The notes beneath the pieces were generated by a model. The model was given only the letters and a program-made list of their open reading frames with translations. It had not been told where the DNA came from and ran no database searches. Shown piece after piece: positions 38,846-48,024 of a stretch of 64,000 nt of DNA. Within the stretch, counting starts at the first letter, position 1, and each line of letters starts with the position of its first letter. A program made the translations under genes and the position numbers. The stretch is taken from NCBI RefSeq assembly GCF_015477765.1, contig NZ_JADLQQ010000005.1, forward strand, positions 62,001-126,000, given 5' to 3'. Origin of the DNA: Nocardia transvalensis. GTDB lineage: Bacteria > Actinomycetota > Actinomycetes > Mycobacteriales > Mycobacteriaceae.

Positions 38846-41050
38846 ATGCTCACTCGAATCGCAACACTCGCACTGCGCATGCCGCGCGCCATCCTGTGGA
38901 GCGCGGTGCTGATCCTCGTCCTGTCCGGGGTATTCGGCTCATCGGCCACGGCTCATCTTCGTGCCGGCGGCTTCACACCCGCCGATACCGAGTCCACCCG
39001 GGCGAGCGAGATGCTCGCCGACCGATTCCACGGTGGCGCACCGAACCTGGTTCTGCTGGTGACCGCCGACGGCGGCGTCGACGGCCCGGCCGCCCGCGCG
39101 GCAGGCGCGACCCTGACCGACGCACTGCGCAGCGATCCGAATGTCACTGCGGTGCAGTCGTATTGGTCGGTCCAACCCGATATCGCGCAAGGGCTGCGGT
39201 CCGCCGACCGCCGCCACGGGATCATCGCCGCGCGGGTGGCGGGCGACGACTCGGACGCGCCGCACAACGCCGCGGCGGTGGTGGACGGGCTGCCCGACGT
39301 CGGCCCCGATGTGACGGTGCGCGCGGGCGGTGAGGCGATCGCACTCGATCAGATCAACAAGCAGGCCACGACCGATGTCATGATCGCGGAGGCGATTGCC
39401 GTTCCGCTGACGGGGATATTCCTCGTCTGGGTGTTCGGCAGCCTGGTCGCCGCCCTGCTCCCGGTCGTCATGGGAGTGTTCGCCATCCTCACCACCCTCG
39501 CGATCCTGCGACTGCTCACGATGGTCACCGATGTGTCGATCTACGCCCTCAACATCACCACGGGTATGGGCCTTGCGCTCGCGATCGACTACGGCCTGTT
39601 CATGGTGAGCAGATTCCGGGAGGAGCTCGGCAACGGACTCGATGTGCGCTCGGCGGTGGTGCGAACCGTGCAAACGGCCGGTCGCACCGTGCTGTTCACC
39701 GCACTGGCCGTGGCCATCTCGCTGCCGGTGCTGGTGATCTTCCCGCACTACTTCCTGAAATCGTTCGCGTATGCGGCCCTCGCGGTCGTCATCTCCTCCG
39801 CACTTGCGGCGCTGCTACTGCTTCCGACCGCGTTGGCGCTGATCGGGCGGCGTATCGATGCCCTGGACGTCCGAGCGCCCCTGCACCGGCTGCTGCATCG
39901 GCCCCCGCGCGGCATCGAGTCGGAGAGCATGTTCTGGTACCGCGTGGTCCGGGCCGTGACCCGTCGTCCCCTCCCGGTGGCGACCGCGGTGGTGGTGCTC
40001 CTGCTGTTGCTGGGCAGCCCATTTCTCGCGGTGAGATTCGGATTTCCGGACGACCGGGTCCTGTCGACCTCCGCGTCCAGCCGACAGGTCGGCGATGTGC
40101 TGCGCACCGAGTTCACGCCCGATCCCGCCAACACGATCTACGCCGTTCTGCCCGACCTGCGGGACGGACCGGCCGATCTGCCGTCCTACGCGTCGCGCTT
40201 GTCCGAGGTCGACGGCGTGGCATGGGTCGCCTCCGGTGCGGGCACATTCGTCTCGGGGCTGCGGGTGGCGTCGGCTCCCCCCGAGCTGAGCGCCGGTAAC
40301 GGCGCCGTGCTGGCCGTCGGCACCCGAGTCGACCCCTATACGACGACCGGCAGCAGCCAACTCGATCAGCTGCGAGCCGTCCCCGGCCCCGCCCCCGTAC
40401 TGTTCACCGGGGCCGTTGCACAGAACCAGGATTCGCTCTCGATGATCAGGGCCAGGCTGCCGCTGGCGATCGGGCTGATCGTGCTGATCACTTTCGTTGT
40501 GCTGTACCTGTTCACGCGAAGTGTGGTGCTGCCGGTCAAGGCACTCGCACTGAACCTGCTGTCGCTGTCGGCGACCTTCGGCGCGATGGTCTGGGTGTTC
40601 CAGGACGGTCACCTGGCGAATCTGCTGGGCTTCACGCCGACCGGCTACCTGGTACCCACCATTCCGATCCTGATGTTCTGCCTGGCATTCGGATTGTCCA
40701 TGGACTACGAGGTATTCCTGCTGTCGCGGATCCGCGAGGAGTGGCTCGCCTCCGACCGCACCGCCTCGGCCAATACCGAATCGGTCGCGCGCGGTATTGC
40801 CCGTACCGGTCGAATCGTCACCGCCGCCGCGTGTTTGATGGCCATCGTGTTCTTCGCGATGGTCTCGTCGCAGGTGTCGTTCATCCAACTGTTCGGCCTC
40901 GGCCTGACGGTCGCGGTCCTGGTCGACGCGACCCTGGTCCGGGGTGTGCTGGTACCGGCGCTCATGAGACTGCTGGGCCGGTTCAACTGGTGGAATCCGC
41001 TACCCGTCCACCGTCGACCGGCCGCACCGAGGATGCGGCAGCCGAGGTGA
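38846..41050 (+). CDS. MMPL-family RND transporter
   Basis: A 734-aa MmpL/ActII-3-like transporter. It has an N-terminal membrane helix, a first extracytoplasmic domain, a helix bundle with the proton-relay region (GMGLALAIDYGLFMVSRFREEL), a second external domain and a second bundle (CLAFGLSMDYEVFLLSRIREEW). Such proteins export lipids or polyketides. It is divergent from the PKS operon and adjacent to it, so it probably exports or confers resistance to the product. ATG 38846 follows AAGGGG. Confidence 0.88.
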   Translation: MLTRIATLALRMPRAILWSAVLILVLSGVFGSSATAHLRAGGFTPADTESTRASEMLADRFHGGAPNLVLLVTADGGVDGPAARAAGATLTDALRSDPNVTAVQSYWSVQPDIAQGLRSADRRHGIIAARVAGDDSDAPHNAAAVVDGLPDVGPDVTVRAGGEAIALDQINKQATTDVMIAEAIAVPLTGIFLVWVFGSLVAALLPVVMGVFAILTTLAILRLLTMVTDVSIYALNITTGMGLALAIDYGLFMVSRFREELGNGLDVRSAVVRTVQTAGRTVLFTALAVAISLPVLVIFPHYFLKSFAYAALAVVISSALAALLLLPTALALIGRRIDALDVRAPLHRLLHRPPRGIESESMFWYRVVRAVTRRPLPVATAVVVLLLLLGSPFLAVRFGFPDDRVLSTSASSRQVGDVLRTEFTPDPANTIYAVLPDLRDGPADLPSYASRLSEVDGVAWVASGAGTFVSGLRVASAPPELSAGNGAVLAVGTRVDPYTTTGSSQLDQLRAVPGPAPVLFTGAVAQNQDSLSMIRARLPLAIGLIVLITFVVLYLFTRSVVLPVKALALNLLSLSATFGAMVWVFQDGHLANLLGFTPTGYLVPTIPILMFCLAFGLSMDYEVFLLSRIREEWLASDRTASANTESVARGIARTGRIVTAAACLMAIVFFAMVSSQVSFIQLFGLGLTVAVLVDATLVRGVLVPALMRLLGRFNWWNPLPVHRRPAAPRMRQPR

Positions 41051-41058
41051 TGCGGCGC

Positions 41059-42507
41059 TCACGTCACGAGGGCGAACAGGACCGCGGCGACGGCGAAACT
41101 CACCACGGACAGGATGGTTTCGAGGACCGTCCAGGTTTGCAGGGTTTGTTTGACGGTGAGGTTGAAGAATTTGGCGATGATCCAGAAGCCGCCGTCGTTG
41201 ACGTGGCTGAGGATGATGGAGCCCGCCGCGATGGCCATGGCGATCAAGGCCAGCGAGATCTGAGAGTAGTCGTGGCCGGGCAGCAGGGGGGCGACGATGC
41301 CGCCGGTGGTGACGATGGCGACGGTGGCCGAGCCCTGCGCAATGCGCAGGCCGCAGCTGATCAGGTAGGCGAGCACGATCACCGGCAGACCTGCCTCGGA
41401 CATGGTGTGCGCCAGGGCATTACCGATGCCGGTGGCGGAGATGACCTTGCCGAAGAAGGCGCCCGCGCCGACGACCAGCAGCAGCATGCCCACCGGGCGC
41501 AGCGATTCGGCGGTGAGGGTGCTCAGCTCCTGCACCGTCGAACCGCGGCGCAGGCCCAGCACATAGAACGCCACCAGCACCGCGATCAGCAGCGCCACCG
41601 CGGGCGTGCCCAGGAACGTCAGCACCTGCAACGGTTTCGAGCCCTTGTCCAGCAGTTGGCTACCGAAGGTGGCGCCGAGGATGAGCACCAGCGGGATCGC
41701 GATGATCACGCCGATCAATGCGGGCGACGGCGGCGACTTCTCCAGGGTGGGCGGGGAATTCGGTTCCGCGGGCGTGCCCGGGCCATCGCCGCGCACGGCG
41801 GGTTCGGGCCGGACCAGGAATTCGTCGGGCACCTCCACATGGATCCGCTTGCCGATATAGTTGCCCCAGACGATGCCCGCGGCCAGGAATCCGGGCAGGC
41901 CGCACACCAGCCCCATCAGGATCAGCCAGCCCAGGCTCACCCCCAGCAGCCCGCCCAGCGCCACCGGGCCGGGATGCGGCGGCAGGAACGCGTGGGTCAT
42001 CGACAGGCCCGCCACCATCGGCAGCACGTACAGCACCAGCGATCGCCCACCGCGCTTGGCCGCCACATAGATCAGCGGCGCCAGCACGAAGATGCCGATG
42101 TCGAAGAACACCGGAATCCCGAAGATCAGCCCCACCACGCCCATCGCGATCGGCGCGCCCTTGGGCCCGAACAACTTCAGCAGCCGCTCGGTCAAAACGT
42201 CGGCACCACCGGATTTTTCGAGAATGGCGCCCAGCACGGTGCCCAACCCGATGATGACGGCGATATGGCCGAGGATGCCGCCGAATCCCGTTTCCAGCAG
42301 GGAGTCGGCGGGTTTCAGCGGGGTGCCGACGATCTTCTCGACGGGTAGCCCGGCCGCCAGCGCCAGGGCCAGTCCGGTCAGTAGCAGCGCCACGAACGGC
42401 TCCAGCTTGAACCGGATGATGGCCACGAGCAACACGGCGATGGCCAGGCCGCACAGCACCAACAGCCCCGGTGTGGTGGTGCGCAGCCAGTCGACGGCGG
42501 GCCCCAT
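41059..42507 (-). CDS. GntP-family gluconate-type permease
   Basis: A 482-aa GntP-type proton symporter with about 12 hydrophobic segments; family signatures include RFKLEPFVALLLTGLALAL, HPGPVALGGLLGV and GLRIAQGSATVAIVTTGGI. GntP proteins carry gluconate and related sugar acids. It is the last gene of the leftward catabolic operon, so the ligand may be an (amino-)aldonic acid such as glucosaminate or its N-acyl form. ATG 42507 is used; upstream in-frame residues lack a ribosome site. It ends 8 nt from the convergent MmpL stop. Confidence 0.86.
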   Translation of the reverse strand: MGPAVDWLRTTTPGLLVLCGLAIAVLLVAIIRFKLEPFVALLLTGLALALAAGLPVEKIVGTPLKPADSLLETGFGGILGHIAVIIGLGTVLGAILEKSGGADVLTERLLKLFGPKGAPIAMGVVGLIFGIPVFFDIGIFVLAPLIYVAAKRGGRSLVLYVLPMVAGLSMTHAFLPPHPGPVALGGLLGVSLGWLILMGLVCGLPGFLAAGIVWGNYIGKRIHVEVPDEFLVRPEPAVRGDGPGTPAEPNSPPTLEKSPPSPALIGVIIAIPLVLILGATFGSQLLDKGSKPLQVLTFLGTPAVALLIAVLVAFYVLGLRRGSTVQELSTLTAESLRPVGMLLLVVGAGAFFGKVISATGIGNALAHTMSEAGLPVIVLAYLISCGLRIAQGSATVAIVTTGGIVAPLLPGHDYSQISLALIAMAIAAGSIILSHVNDGGFWIIAKFFNLTVKQTLQTWTVLETILSVVSFAVAAVLFALVT

Positions 42508-42515
42508 GATGTACC

Positions 42516-43133
42516 TCAATTCATGGATCGAACGAACGACGCCGCGCGCGAGGCGATGTCGGACCATCGGCCCGCCGCGACGTCGGTGGGTGCGACGACA
42601 TCGGTACCGGCTGTCACCGCCACCGCGCCGTGCGCGAGAAACTCGGCGGCGTTCCCGGCGTTGACACCGCCGGAGGGGATGAACGCCGTCTCGGGGAAGG
42701 GGCCGCGCAGATCCTTCAGATAGCCGGGGCCGAGCGCACGGGCCGGGAAGATCTTCACCGCCGCCGCACCGAGATCGAGTGCCTGCAACACCTCACTCGG
42801 CGTGAAGGCGCCCATCACGACCGGAATACCATGCCGCACAGCCACTTCCGCGACCTCCGCGCGAATGCCGGGGGTGACCAGGAACCGTGCTCCGCTGTCG
42901 ATGGCCCGGGCGGCCTGTTCCTCGGTGAGCACCGTGCCCGCCCCGACCACCGCGCGCTCCGACGCCGCGGCCTTGCGCAGCGCCTCGAGCACACCCGGGG
43001 TCGTGAAAGTCAGTTCCACGGCGCGGATTCCGGCACCGGCCAGCGACTCGGCCAGGGCCAGCGGATCCGGAATCTCCGGCGCGCGCACGACGGTCAATAC
43101 CCGGTCGGCGCGGATGACGTCCAGAGCGGTCAC
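42516..43133 (-). CDS. KDPG/KDG aldolase
   Basis: A 205-aa bifunctional-type 2-keto-3-deoxy-6-phosphogluconate/4-hydroxy-2-oxoglutarate aldolase. VELTFTTPG contains the catalytic Glu, GAGTVL the phosphate region, and the Schiff-base Lys lies in AAAVKIFPA; FIPSGGVN closes the barrel. It cleaves KDPG to pyruvate and glyceraldehyde-3-phosphate. The start overlaps the D-aminoacylase stop by 4 nt. Together with the divergent kinase at 46220 it forms the lower half of an Entner-Doudoroff-like branch. Confidence 0.88.
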   Translation of the reverse strand: MTALDVIRADRVLTVVRAPEIPDPLALAESLAGAGIRAVELTFTTPGVLEALRKAAASERAVVGAGTVLTEEQAARAIDSGARFLVTPGIRAEVAEVAVRHGIPVVMGAFTPSEVLQALDLGAAAVKIFPARALGPGYLKDLRGPFPETAFIPSGGVNAGNAAEFLAHGAVAVTAGTDVVAPTDVAAGRWSDIASRAASFVRSMN

Positions 43134-44740
43134 CGAGTCTCCTTCGCGTTCGGGTTCCGGCGCAGTGCCCGCCCGGCGAGCCGGCCGGTCGGCCTGCCCT
43201 CATCGATGGCGAATTCACCGTTGACCAGCACATGAGTGATGCCGCGCGCCTGCTGTTTCGGGCGCTCGAACGTCGCGGTGTCGGCGACGGTGGCGGGGTC
43301 GAACAGCACCAGATCGGCGGCGTAGCCGGTGCGCACCAGCCCACGCTGCCGCAGCGCCAGTCGATCGGCGGGCCGCCCGGTGAGATGGTGCACGCACTCC
43401 TCGAGCCCCAGCACCCCGACCTCGCGCACGTAGTGCCCGAGGTAGCGCGGGAAGGTTCCCCAGGCTCGCGGATGCGGCCGCTCACCGACCAGCAGCGCAT
43501 CGCTGCCGCCCATATGCCGCGAGTGCCGCATGATCGCGCGCACGTTCTCCTCGTGGCCCACATGCTGCAGGATGGTGGTCGCCAACTGGTCGCGCCGCAG
43601 CAGATCGAAGAACACCTCGACCGGCGCGATCCCCTCCGCCGCCGCGATCTCGGCGACCGTGTGGCCCACATACCTGTCGAGTTCGGCATTGGCCACACCA
43701 CTGATCTGGATGGTGTCCCACTCGACGGTCACGCCGTGGCAACCGTCGGAGCCTTTCACATTGACGTCCAATACGATTCGCGCACGCGCACCCGGATCGT
43801 CCAGCCGAGCCAGCGCCGCATCCGGTCCGCCCGACATGGCCCAGCTGGGCAGCAGCGCCGACAGCGTGGTCGAGCCGGGCAGATACGGGTAGGTGTCGAG
43901 GGTGATGTCGCAGCCCTCGGCGAGGGCGGCGTCGATCATCGCCAGCAATTCCGGTGCGCGACCGCGATTCACACCGAAGTTCATCGTGGCGTGGGTCAGA
44001 TGCAGCGCGCAGCCGGTCCGGCGGGCCAGATCGATCATTTCTGCGTAGGCCTCGAGCGCACCGGCGCCATAGGAACGGGTGTGCGGGGCGTAGAAGCCGC
44101 CCGCCTCGGCTACCACCTCGCACAGTGCCGCCAATTCCGCTGTGTCGGCATACATTCCGGGTGTGTAGGTGAGCCCGCTCGACATGCCCACCGCACCCTC
44201 GACCAGTCCTTGGGCGAGCAACTCCTGCATCCGGGCGATCTCCGCCGGTGTTGCGGGTCGCTGCTCGGAGCCGACGACCAGCAGCCGCAGCGTGCCCTGC
44301 GGCACCAGATAGGCGGCATTGGGCGTGATACCGCGGTCGAGCCGATCCAGATACTGACCGACGGTGCGCCAGGAGAAGTCGAGGTCGGCGGGATTGCCGT
44401 TCCACCCGGCGATCTGGCGGCGCAGCACGGCCAGGGCGGCATCGTCGACGGGCGCATAGGACAGGCCGTCCTGCCCGATGACCTCTGTGGTGATCCCCTG
44501 GCTGATCTTCGGGAAGTGCTCCGGTTCGGTGAGCAGATGCAGATCCGAATGCGCATGCATATCGATGAAACCCGGTGCCAGCACCCGGTTGTCACCCTCG
44601 ATGACGCGGTCGGCCTCCGTGATCGCCCCCGGTGCCGTGATATCGGCGATGCGCCCGTTCTCTACCACGACATCGCCGCGGAAACGGGGGGCACCGGTGC
44701 CGTCGACGATGTCGACGTCGCGAAACAGCAAGTAACTCAT
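43130..44740 (-). CDS. N-acyl-D-amino-acid deacylase (D-aminoacylase)
   Basis: A 536-aa amidohydrolase-superfamily protein. Metal ligands HxH at residues 62 and 64 (DMHAHSD), LHLTHATMNFG, TLDTYPYLPGSTTL and C-terminal ADLVLFDPATV. It removes N-acyl groups from D-configured amino acids. Its place between a D-serine-dehydratase-like enzyme and a KDPG aldolase suggests that the natural substrate is an N-acylated sugar amino acid such as N-acetyl-D-glucosaminate. Seven nt separate it from the preceding gene. Confidence 0.86.
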   Translation of the reverse strand: MSYLLFRDVDIVDGTGAPRFRGDVVVENGRIADITAPGAITEADRVIEGDNRVLAPGFIDMHAHSDLHLLTEPEHFPKISQGITTEVIGQDGLSYAPVDDAALAVLRRQIAGWNGNPADLDFSWRTVGQYLDRLDRGITPNAAYLVPQGTLRLLVVGSEQRPATPAEIARMQELLAQGLVEGAVGMSSGLTYTPGMYADTAELAALCEVVAEAGGFYAPHTRSYGAGALEAYAEMIDLARRTGCALHLTHATMNFGVNRGRAPELLAMIDAALAEGCDITLDTYPYLPGSTTLSALLPSWAMSGGPDAALARLDDPGARARIVLDVNVKGSDGCHGVTVEWDTIQISGVANAELDRYVGHTVAEIAAAEGIAPVEVFFDLLRRDQLATTILQHVGHEENVRAIMRHSRHMGGSDALLVGERPHPRAWGTFPRYLGHYVREVGVLGLEECVHHLTGRPADRLALRQRGLVRTGYAADLVLFDPATVADTATFERPKQQARGITHVLVNGEFAIDEGRPTGRLAGRALRRNPNAKETR

Positions 44741-44746
44741 AGCAAC

Positions 44747-46087
44747 TCAGAAGAACGTCCGCACGAGATCGACGACGCGAGGGCGGTCGGCGTCGGCATC
44801 GTCGATCATCGGAATGAGCCGCCATTTGTCCAGGGCTGTGCACGGGTGCGACAGGCCGAGCCGCACCACATCGCCGACGGCCAGGTCGCCGCCGTGCGGG
44901 AGCCGGAGGAAGGTGTGCTGATCCATGAGCGCCGACACGTACGCCTCGACGGGCACCCCTCCCCCGGCTCCCCTCGACCGCTGCGGCACCGGCAGTCCCT
45001 CATCGAACGGCAGGTCCCGTTTTCCGGCGTCCAGCAGCGCCAGGCCCGGCTCCGGCCGCGACAGCACGCGCGCCCACCCGTGCATGGCCGACCGCAGCGG
45101 GCACTCCGCCCGCGGCCCGGCCAGCGGTGAGATGCCGGAGTAGAAGCCGTCGTCATGGATGATGTAAGCGCCCGAGCGCAGCACCACCGTCGTCGGAATG
45201 CCGTGTGCGCCTTGCTCGTCCGCCAGCGCGGCCAACCGTTCCACCACCAGGTCCGGATATGCGCTGCCGCCCGCGGTGACGATCGCCGGACGCCGATAGC
45301 GCGCGGCCAGTTCGCGGTGCAGCCGGGCCAGGGCGTCGAGGTATGCGCGAACGACGGCCAGCGACTCGGGTTCGCGATCGTGGCTGAGCGCGGCCTCATA
45401 CCCCGCCACACCGGCCAATTCGAGCCGGGGTGAACGCTGCACGGCATCGGCCACCGCCAGCGCCTCCTCGACACTGCGCGCACCGGTGCGGCCGTTCGCG
45501 CCGCCGAGTTCCACCAGCACCGGCACCCGCACACCGTCGGGCGCGTCGGCCAGATGCCGGTCCATCACCTCGACAGTGCCGACCCCGTCCGCCCAGCTGA
45601 GGAATTCGAAATCTGGATCGAGCGCCAATTCCCCTGCCAACCAGCGCAATCCGACAGGATCGATCAAGGCGTTGGCGAGCAGGATGCGATCCACCCCGAA
45701 CGAGCGCGCCACCTGCGCCTGCCATCCGGTCGCCAGCGTGATGCCCCACGCCCCGGCCGCGGCCTGTTCGGCCCACAGCTGCGGCGCCATGGTGGTCTTG
45801 CCGTGCGGAGCCAGTCGCACCCCGGCCGCCGCGGACCAGTCGGCCAGCACCGCGACATTCCCCTCGAGCGCCGCCCGGTCCAGCGTGAGTACCGGCGTCT
45901 GCAGATCGTCCAGATGTGGTGCGGTGGCCAGGAATTCGCGCACTGTGGTCCCCCATGCCGCGGGCGGCAGCGCCTTGTGCTCGGGGCCCAGCACCAGCTC
46001 GTCCAGAGCGGCCACGGCGTCGGTGTCCATGCGGACCGGGTGGGGCGCGCCGACCGACCTGATGCTCTCGCCGCTGTCGATGGCCAC
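44747..46087 (-). CDS. Fold-III PLP D-amino-acid dehydratase (D-serine-dehydratase/DSD1-like)
   Basis: A 446-aa alanine-racemase-fold PLP enzyme. The Schiff-base Lys is likely Lys97 (APHGKTTMAPQLW). Near the C-terminus LSHPCTALDKW has His414 and Cys416, matching the HxC zinc pair of eukaryotic-type D-serine dehydratase rather than the HxD of D-threonine aldolase. So beta-elimination of water and ammonia from a 3-hydroxy-D-amino acid is expected. In this operon I infer D-glucosaminate to 2-keto-3-deoxygluconate (KDG). It is the first gene of the leftward operon; start ATG 46087. Confidence 0.8.
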   Translation of the reverse strand: MAIDSGESIRSVGAPHPVRMDTDAVAALDELVLGPEHKALPPAAWGTTVREFLATAPHLDDLQTPVLTLDRAALEGNVAVLADWSAAAGVRLAPHGKTTMAPQLWAEQAAAGAWGITLATGWQAQVARSFGVDRILLANALIDPVGLRWLAGELALDPDFEFLSWADGVGTVEVMDRHLADAPDGVRVPVLVELGGANGRTGARSVEEALAVADAVQRSPRLELAGVAGYEAALSHDREPESLAVVRAYLDALARLHRELAARYRRPAIVTAGGSAYPDLVVERLAALADEQGAHGIPTTVVLRSGAYIIHDDGFYSGISPLAGPRAECPLRSAMHGWARVLSRPEPGLALLDAGKRDLPFDEGLPVPQRSRGAGGGVPVEAYVSALMDQHTFLRLPHGGDLAVGDVVRLGLSHPCTALDKWRLIPMIDDADADRPRVVDLVRTFF

Positions 46088-46126
46088 GGCGCTCCTTTCC
46101 CGATGTCTCGCTATAACATTCAGCTA

Positions 46127-46176
46127 TTGCGTATACTGCAACGGCTGTTGCACATTGTGCTTGCTGTGGTTATTCT
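46127..46176. promoter_or_regulatory. Divergent promoter with IclR operator candidate
   Basis: TGCAACGGCTGTTGCA (46137-46152) is a 6-4-6 inverted repeat. Rightward promoter: TTGCAC (46148-46153), 17 bp, TATTCT (46171-46176), giving a ~35-nt leader for the kinase. Leftward, TTGCAG (minus strand 46141-46136), 17 bp, TGTTAT would serve the dehydratase operon. The repeat overlaps both -35 elements. A second partial dyad, TTGC-7-GCAA (46127-46141), is adjacent. The IclR protein encoded at 47251 is the probable binder. Confidence 0.6.
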
Positions 46177-46219
46177 GCACGGGACCACCGATACCCGCAA
46201 GCACCCGAAGGAGATTCGT

Positions 46220-47254
46220 GTGACCCGTCCTACGCCGACCCGACCGCGTGCGGTGACCGTCGGCGAGGGGCTGGCGGTCCTGGTCGCACGGCCGGGCCCG
46301 CTCGAGGACTCGCCGGTCTTCGAGCGCACCGCGGGCGGCGCGGAGGCGAATGTGGCCACCGTACTCACTCAATTGGGTATCGACACCTCCTGGATCTCGC
46401 GGGTCGGTGACGACGGTTTCGGTCGCTATCTCGTCCGACATCTGACCGAGCGCGGGGTGGATACCTCCGCGGTCTACACCGATCCCGCCCGCCCGACGGG
46501 GATCTATGTCAAGGAGCGCGGCAGTGGTTCGGGGCGGCCGACCGATCTGGGGGCCGGTGCGAGCCGGATGCTCTACTACCGCGCCGGATCGGCCGCCAGC
46601 GCGCTGTCACCGGCGGATCTGGCCGCGGCCACCGCACTGCTGGACGGTTGCGGGCTCGTGCACTTCACCGGGGTCACCACCGCGCTGTCACGGTCGGCGA
46701 CCGAGCTCACCGAGGCGCTGCTCACACTGCCGCGTACCGGCCTGCTCATCAGTTTCGATCTGAATTACCGTCCGGCACTGTGGATTCGGCGGTCGGAGTC
46801 GGCCGCCGAGATTCTGGCCGACCATGTGCGGCGCAGCGATGTGGTGTTCCTGGGCGCCGACGAGGCCGAGGAGGTCTTCGGCACCGGCGATCCCGTCCGC
46901 TTACGGGAGATGTTCCCGCAGCCACGGCATCTGGTGGTGAAGAACAGTGGGCATTCGGTCACCGGGTTCCTCGGCGCCGAGCACCGGGAGGTGCCCGCGC
47001 TGCGGCTGGAGGTCACCGAGGCGATCGGTGCCGGTGACGCATTCGCCGGTGGGTATCTGGCCGCCCTGCTGCACGGGCGCCCGCACGAGCAGCTGCTGCG
47101 CTTTGGCCATCTGTGCGCGGCCGCCGCGCTCACCGGAACCGGCGACATCGCCGAGCTCCCACCCCTGTCACGTCTCGAATCCCGTGCCGCGGCAAGCACT
47201 TCCGAGTGGGAGCGAATGCAGTACGGCACAATCGTCGCGGAGGTGGCGTCATGA
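46220..47254 (+). CDS. PfkB-family sugar kinase, probable 2-keto-3-deoxygluconate kinase
   Basis: A 344-aa ribokinase-fold kinase. N-terminal GGAEANVATVLTQLG, central FDLNYRPALW typical of KDG kinases, and the anion-hole/catalytic motif AIGAGDAFAGGYLAAL with the Asp base. It would phosphorylate KDG to KDPG, the substrate of the aldolase at 42516. GTG 46220 follows GAAGGAG with good spacing. Its stop overlaps the IclR start (ATGA). Confidence 0.86.
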   Translation: MTRPTPTRPRAVTVGEGLAVLVARPGPLEDSPVFERTAGGAEANVATVLTQLGIDTSWISRVGDDGFGRYLVRHLTERGVDTSAVYTDPARPTGIYVKERGSGSGRPTDLGAGASRMLYYRAGSAASALSPADLAAATALLDGCGLVHFTGVTTALSRSATELTEALLTLPRTGLLISFDLNYRPALWIRRSESAAEILADHVRRSDVVFLGADEAEEVFGTGDPVRLREMFPQPRHLVVKNSGHSVTGFLGAEHREVPALRLEVTEAIGAGDAFAGGYLAALLHGRPHEQLLRFGHLCAAAALTGTGDIAELPPLSRLESRAAASTSEWERMQYGTIVAEVAS

Positions 47255-48024
47255 GTCAGAGCCTGCAGCGTGCCCTGACGATCCTCACCGAACTCGGCGA
47301 GGATTCGAAGACCTTGGACCAGTTGGCGACTCGGCTGGGCGTGCACAAGTCGACGGTGCTGCGCCTGCTGCAGACCATGGAGGCGCAGCGGTTCGTCACC
47401 CACGGCTCCGACCATCGCTACCTGCTCGGGTCGCGCCTGTTCGAGCTGGCGAACCGGTCGCTCGAGGGGCGCGACGTGCGCACCGTCGCCCGTCCGCACC
47501 TGGAGGCGCTCAATGCCGCCACCGGCCAGACCGTCCACCTGGCCACCTACGAATCCGGTGAGGCGATCTACATCGATAAGCTCGACGCCACCCAGAGCGT
47601 CCGGATGTATTCGCGCATCGGACGTCCCGCGCCGCTGCACTGCACCGCCGTCGGCAAGGTGCTGGTGGCCGCGCAACCGCGCGGGCAGTGGCGGACCATC
47701 GCGGAGAAACTGGACTACCACCCGTTCACCGAACGCACCATCCGCAGTCCGCAACGCTACGTGGCGGAACTGGAAACCGTTGCCGCCCAAGGCTTCGCCG
47801 AGGACCACGAGGAGCACGAGAGCTTCGTCAACTGCATCGCGGTCCCGGTGCGCAACGGCACCGGCGCGGTCGTCGCCGCCCTGTCGGTGTCGGTGCCGGA
47901 CGTCCTGCTCGACCACGACCAGGTCCTCGGCCTGCTCCCGCGCGTGCGCGCCACCGCCGAGGCCGTCTCCACCGCGCTCGGCTGGAGTCCGAGCCCCGAC
48001 CACCGAAAGGCCCACCATGAGTGA
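47251..48024 (+). CDS. IclR-family transcriptional regulator
   Basis: A 257-aa regulator with N-terminal winged helix (SQSLQRALTILTELG, RLGVHKSTVLRLLQTME) and C-terminal effector domain (GRPAPLHCTAVGKVLVA, CIAVPVRNGTGAVVAALSVS). IclR proteins of this type usually respond to a pathway intermediate such as KDG, as KdgR does. It should control the divergent promoter at 46127-46176. It is coupled to the kinase by a 4-nt overlap and overlaps the RidA start by 8 nt. Confidence 0.9.
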   Translation: MSQSLQRALTILTELGEDSKTLDQLATRLGVHKSTVLRLLQTMEAQRFVTHGSDHRYLLGSRLFELANRSLEGRDVRTVARPHLEALNAATGQTVHLATYESGEAIYIDKLDATQSVRMYSRIGRPAPLHCTAVGKVLVAAQPRGQWRTIAEKLDYHPFTERTIRSPQRYVAELETVAAQGFAEDHEEHESFVNCIAVPVRNGTGAVVAALSVSVPDVLLDHDQVLGLLPRVRATAEAVSTALGWSPSPDHRKAHHE

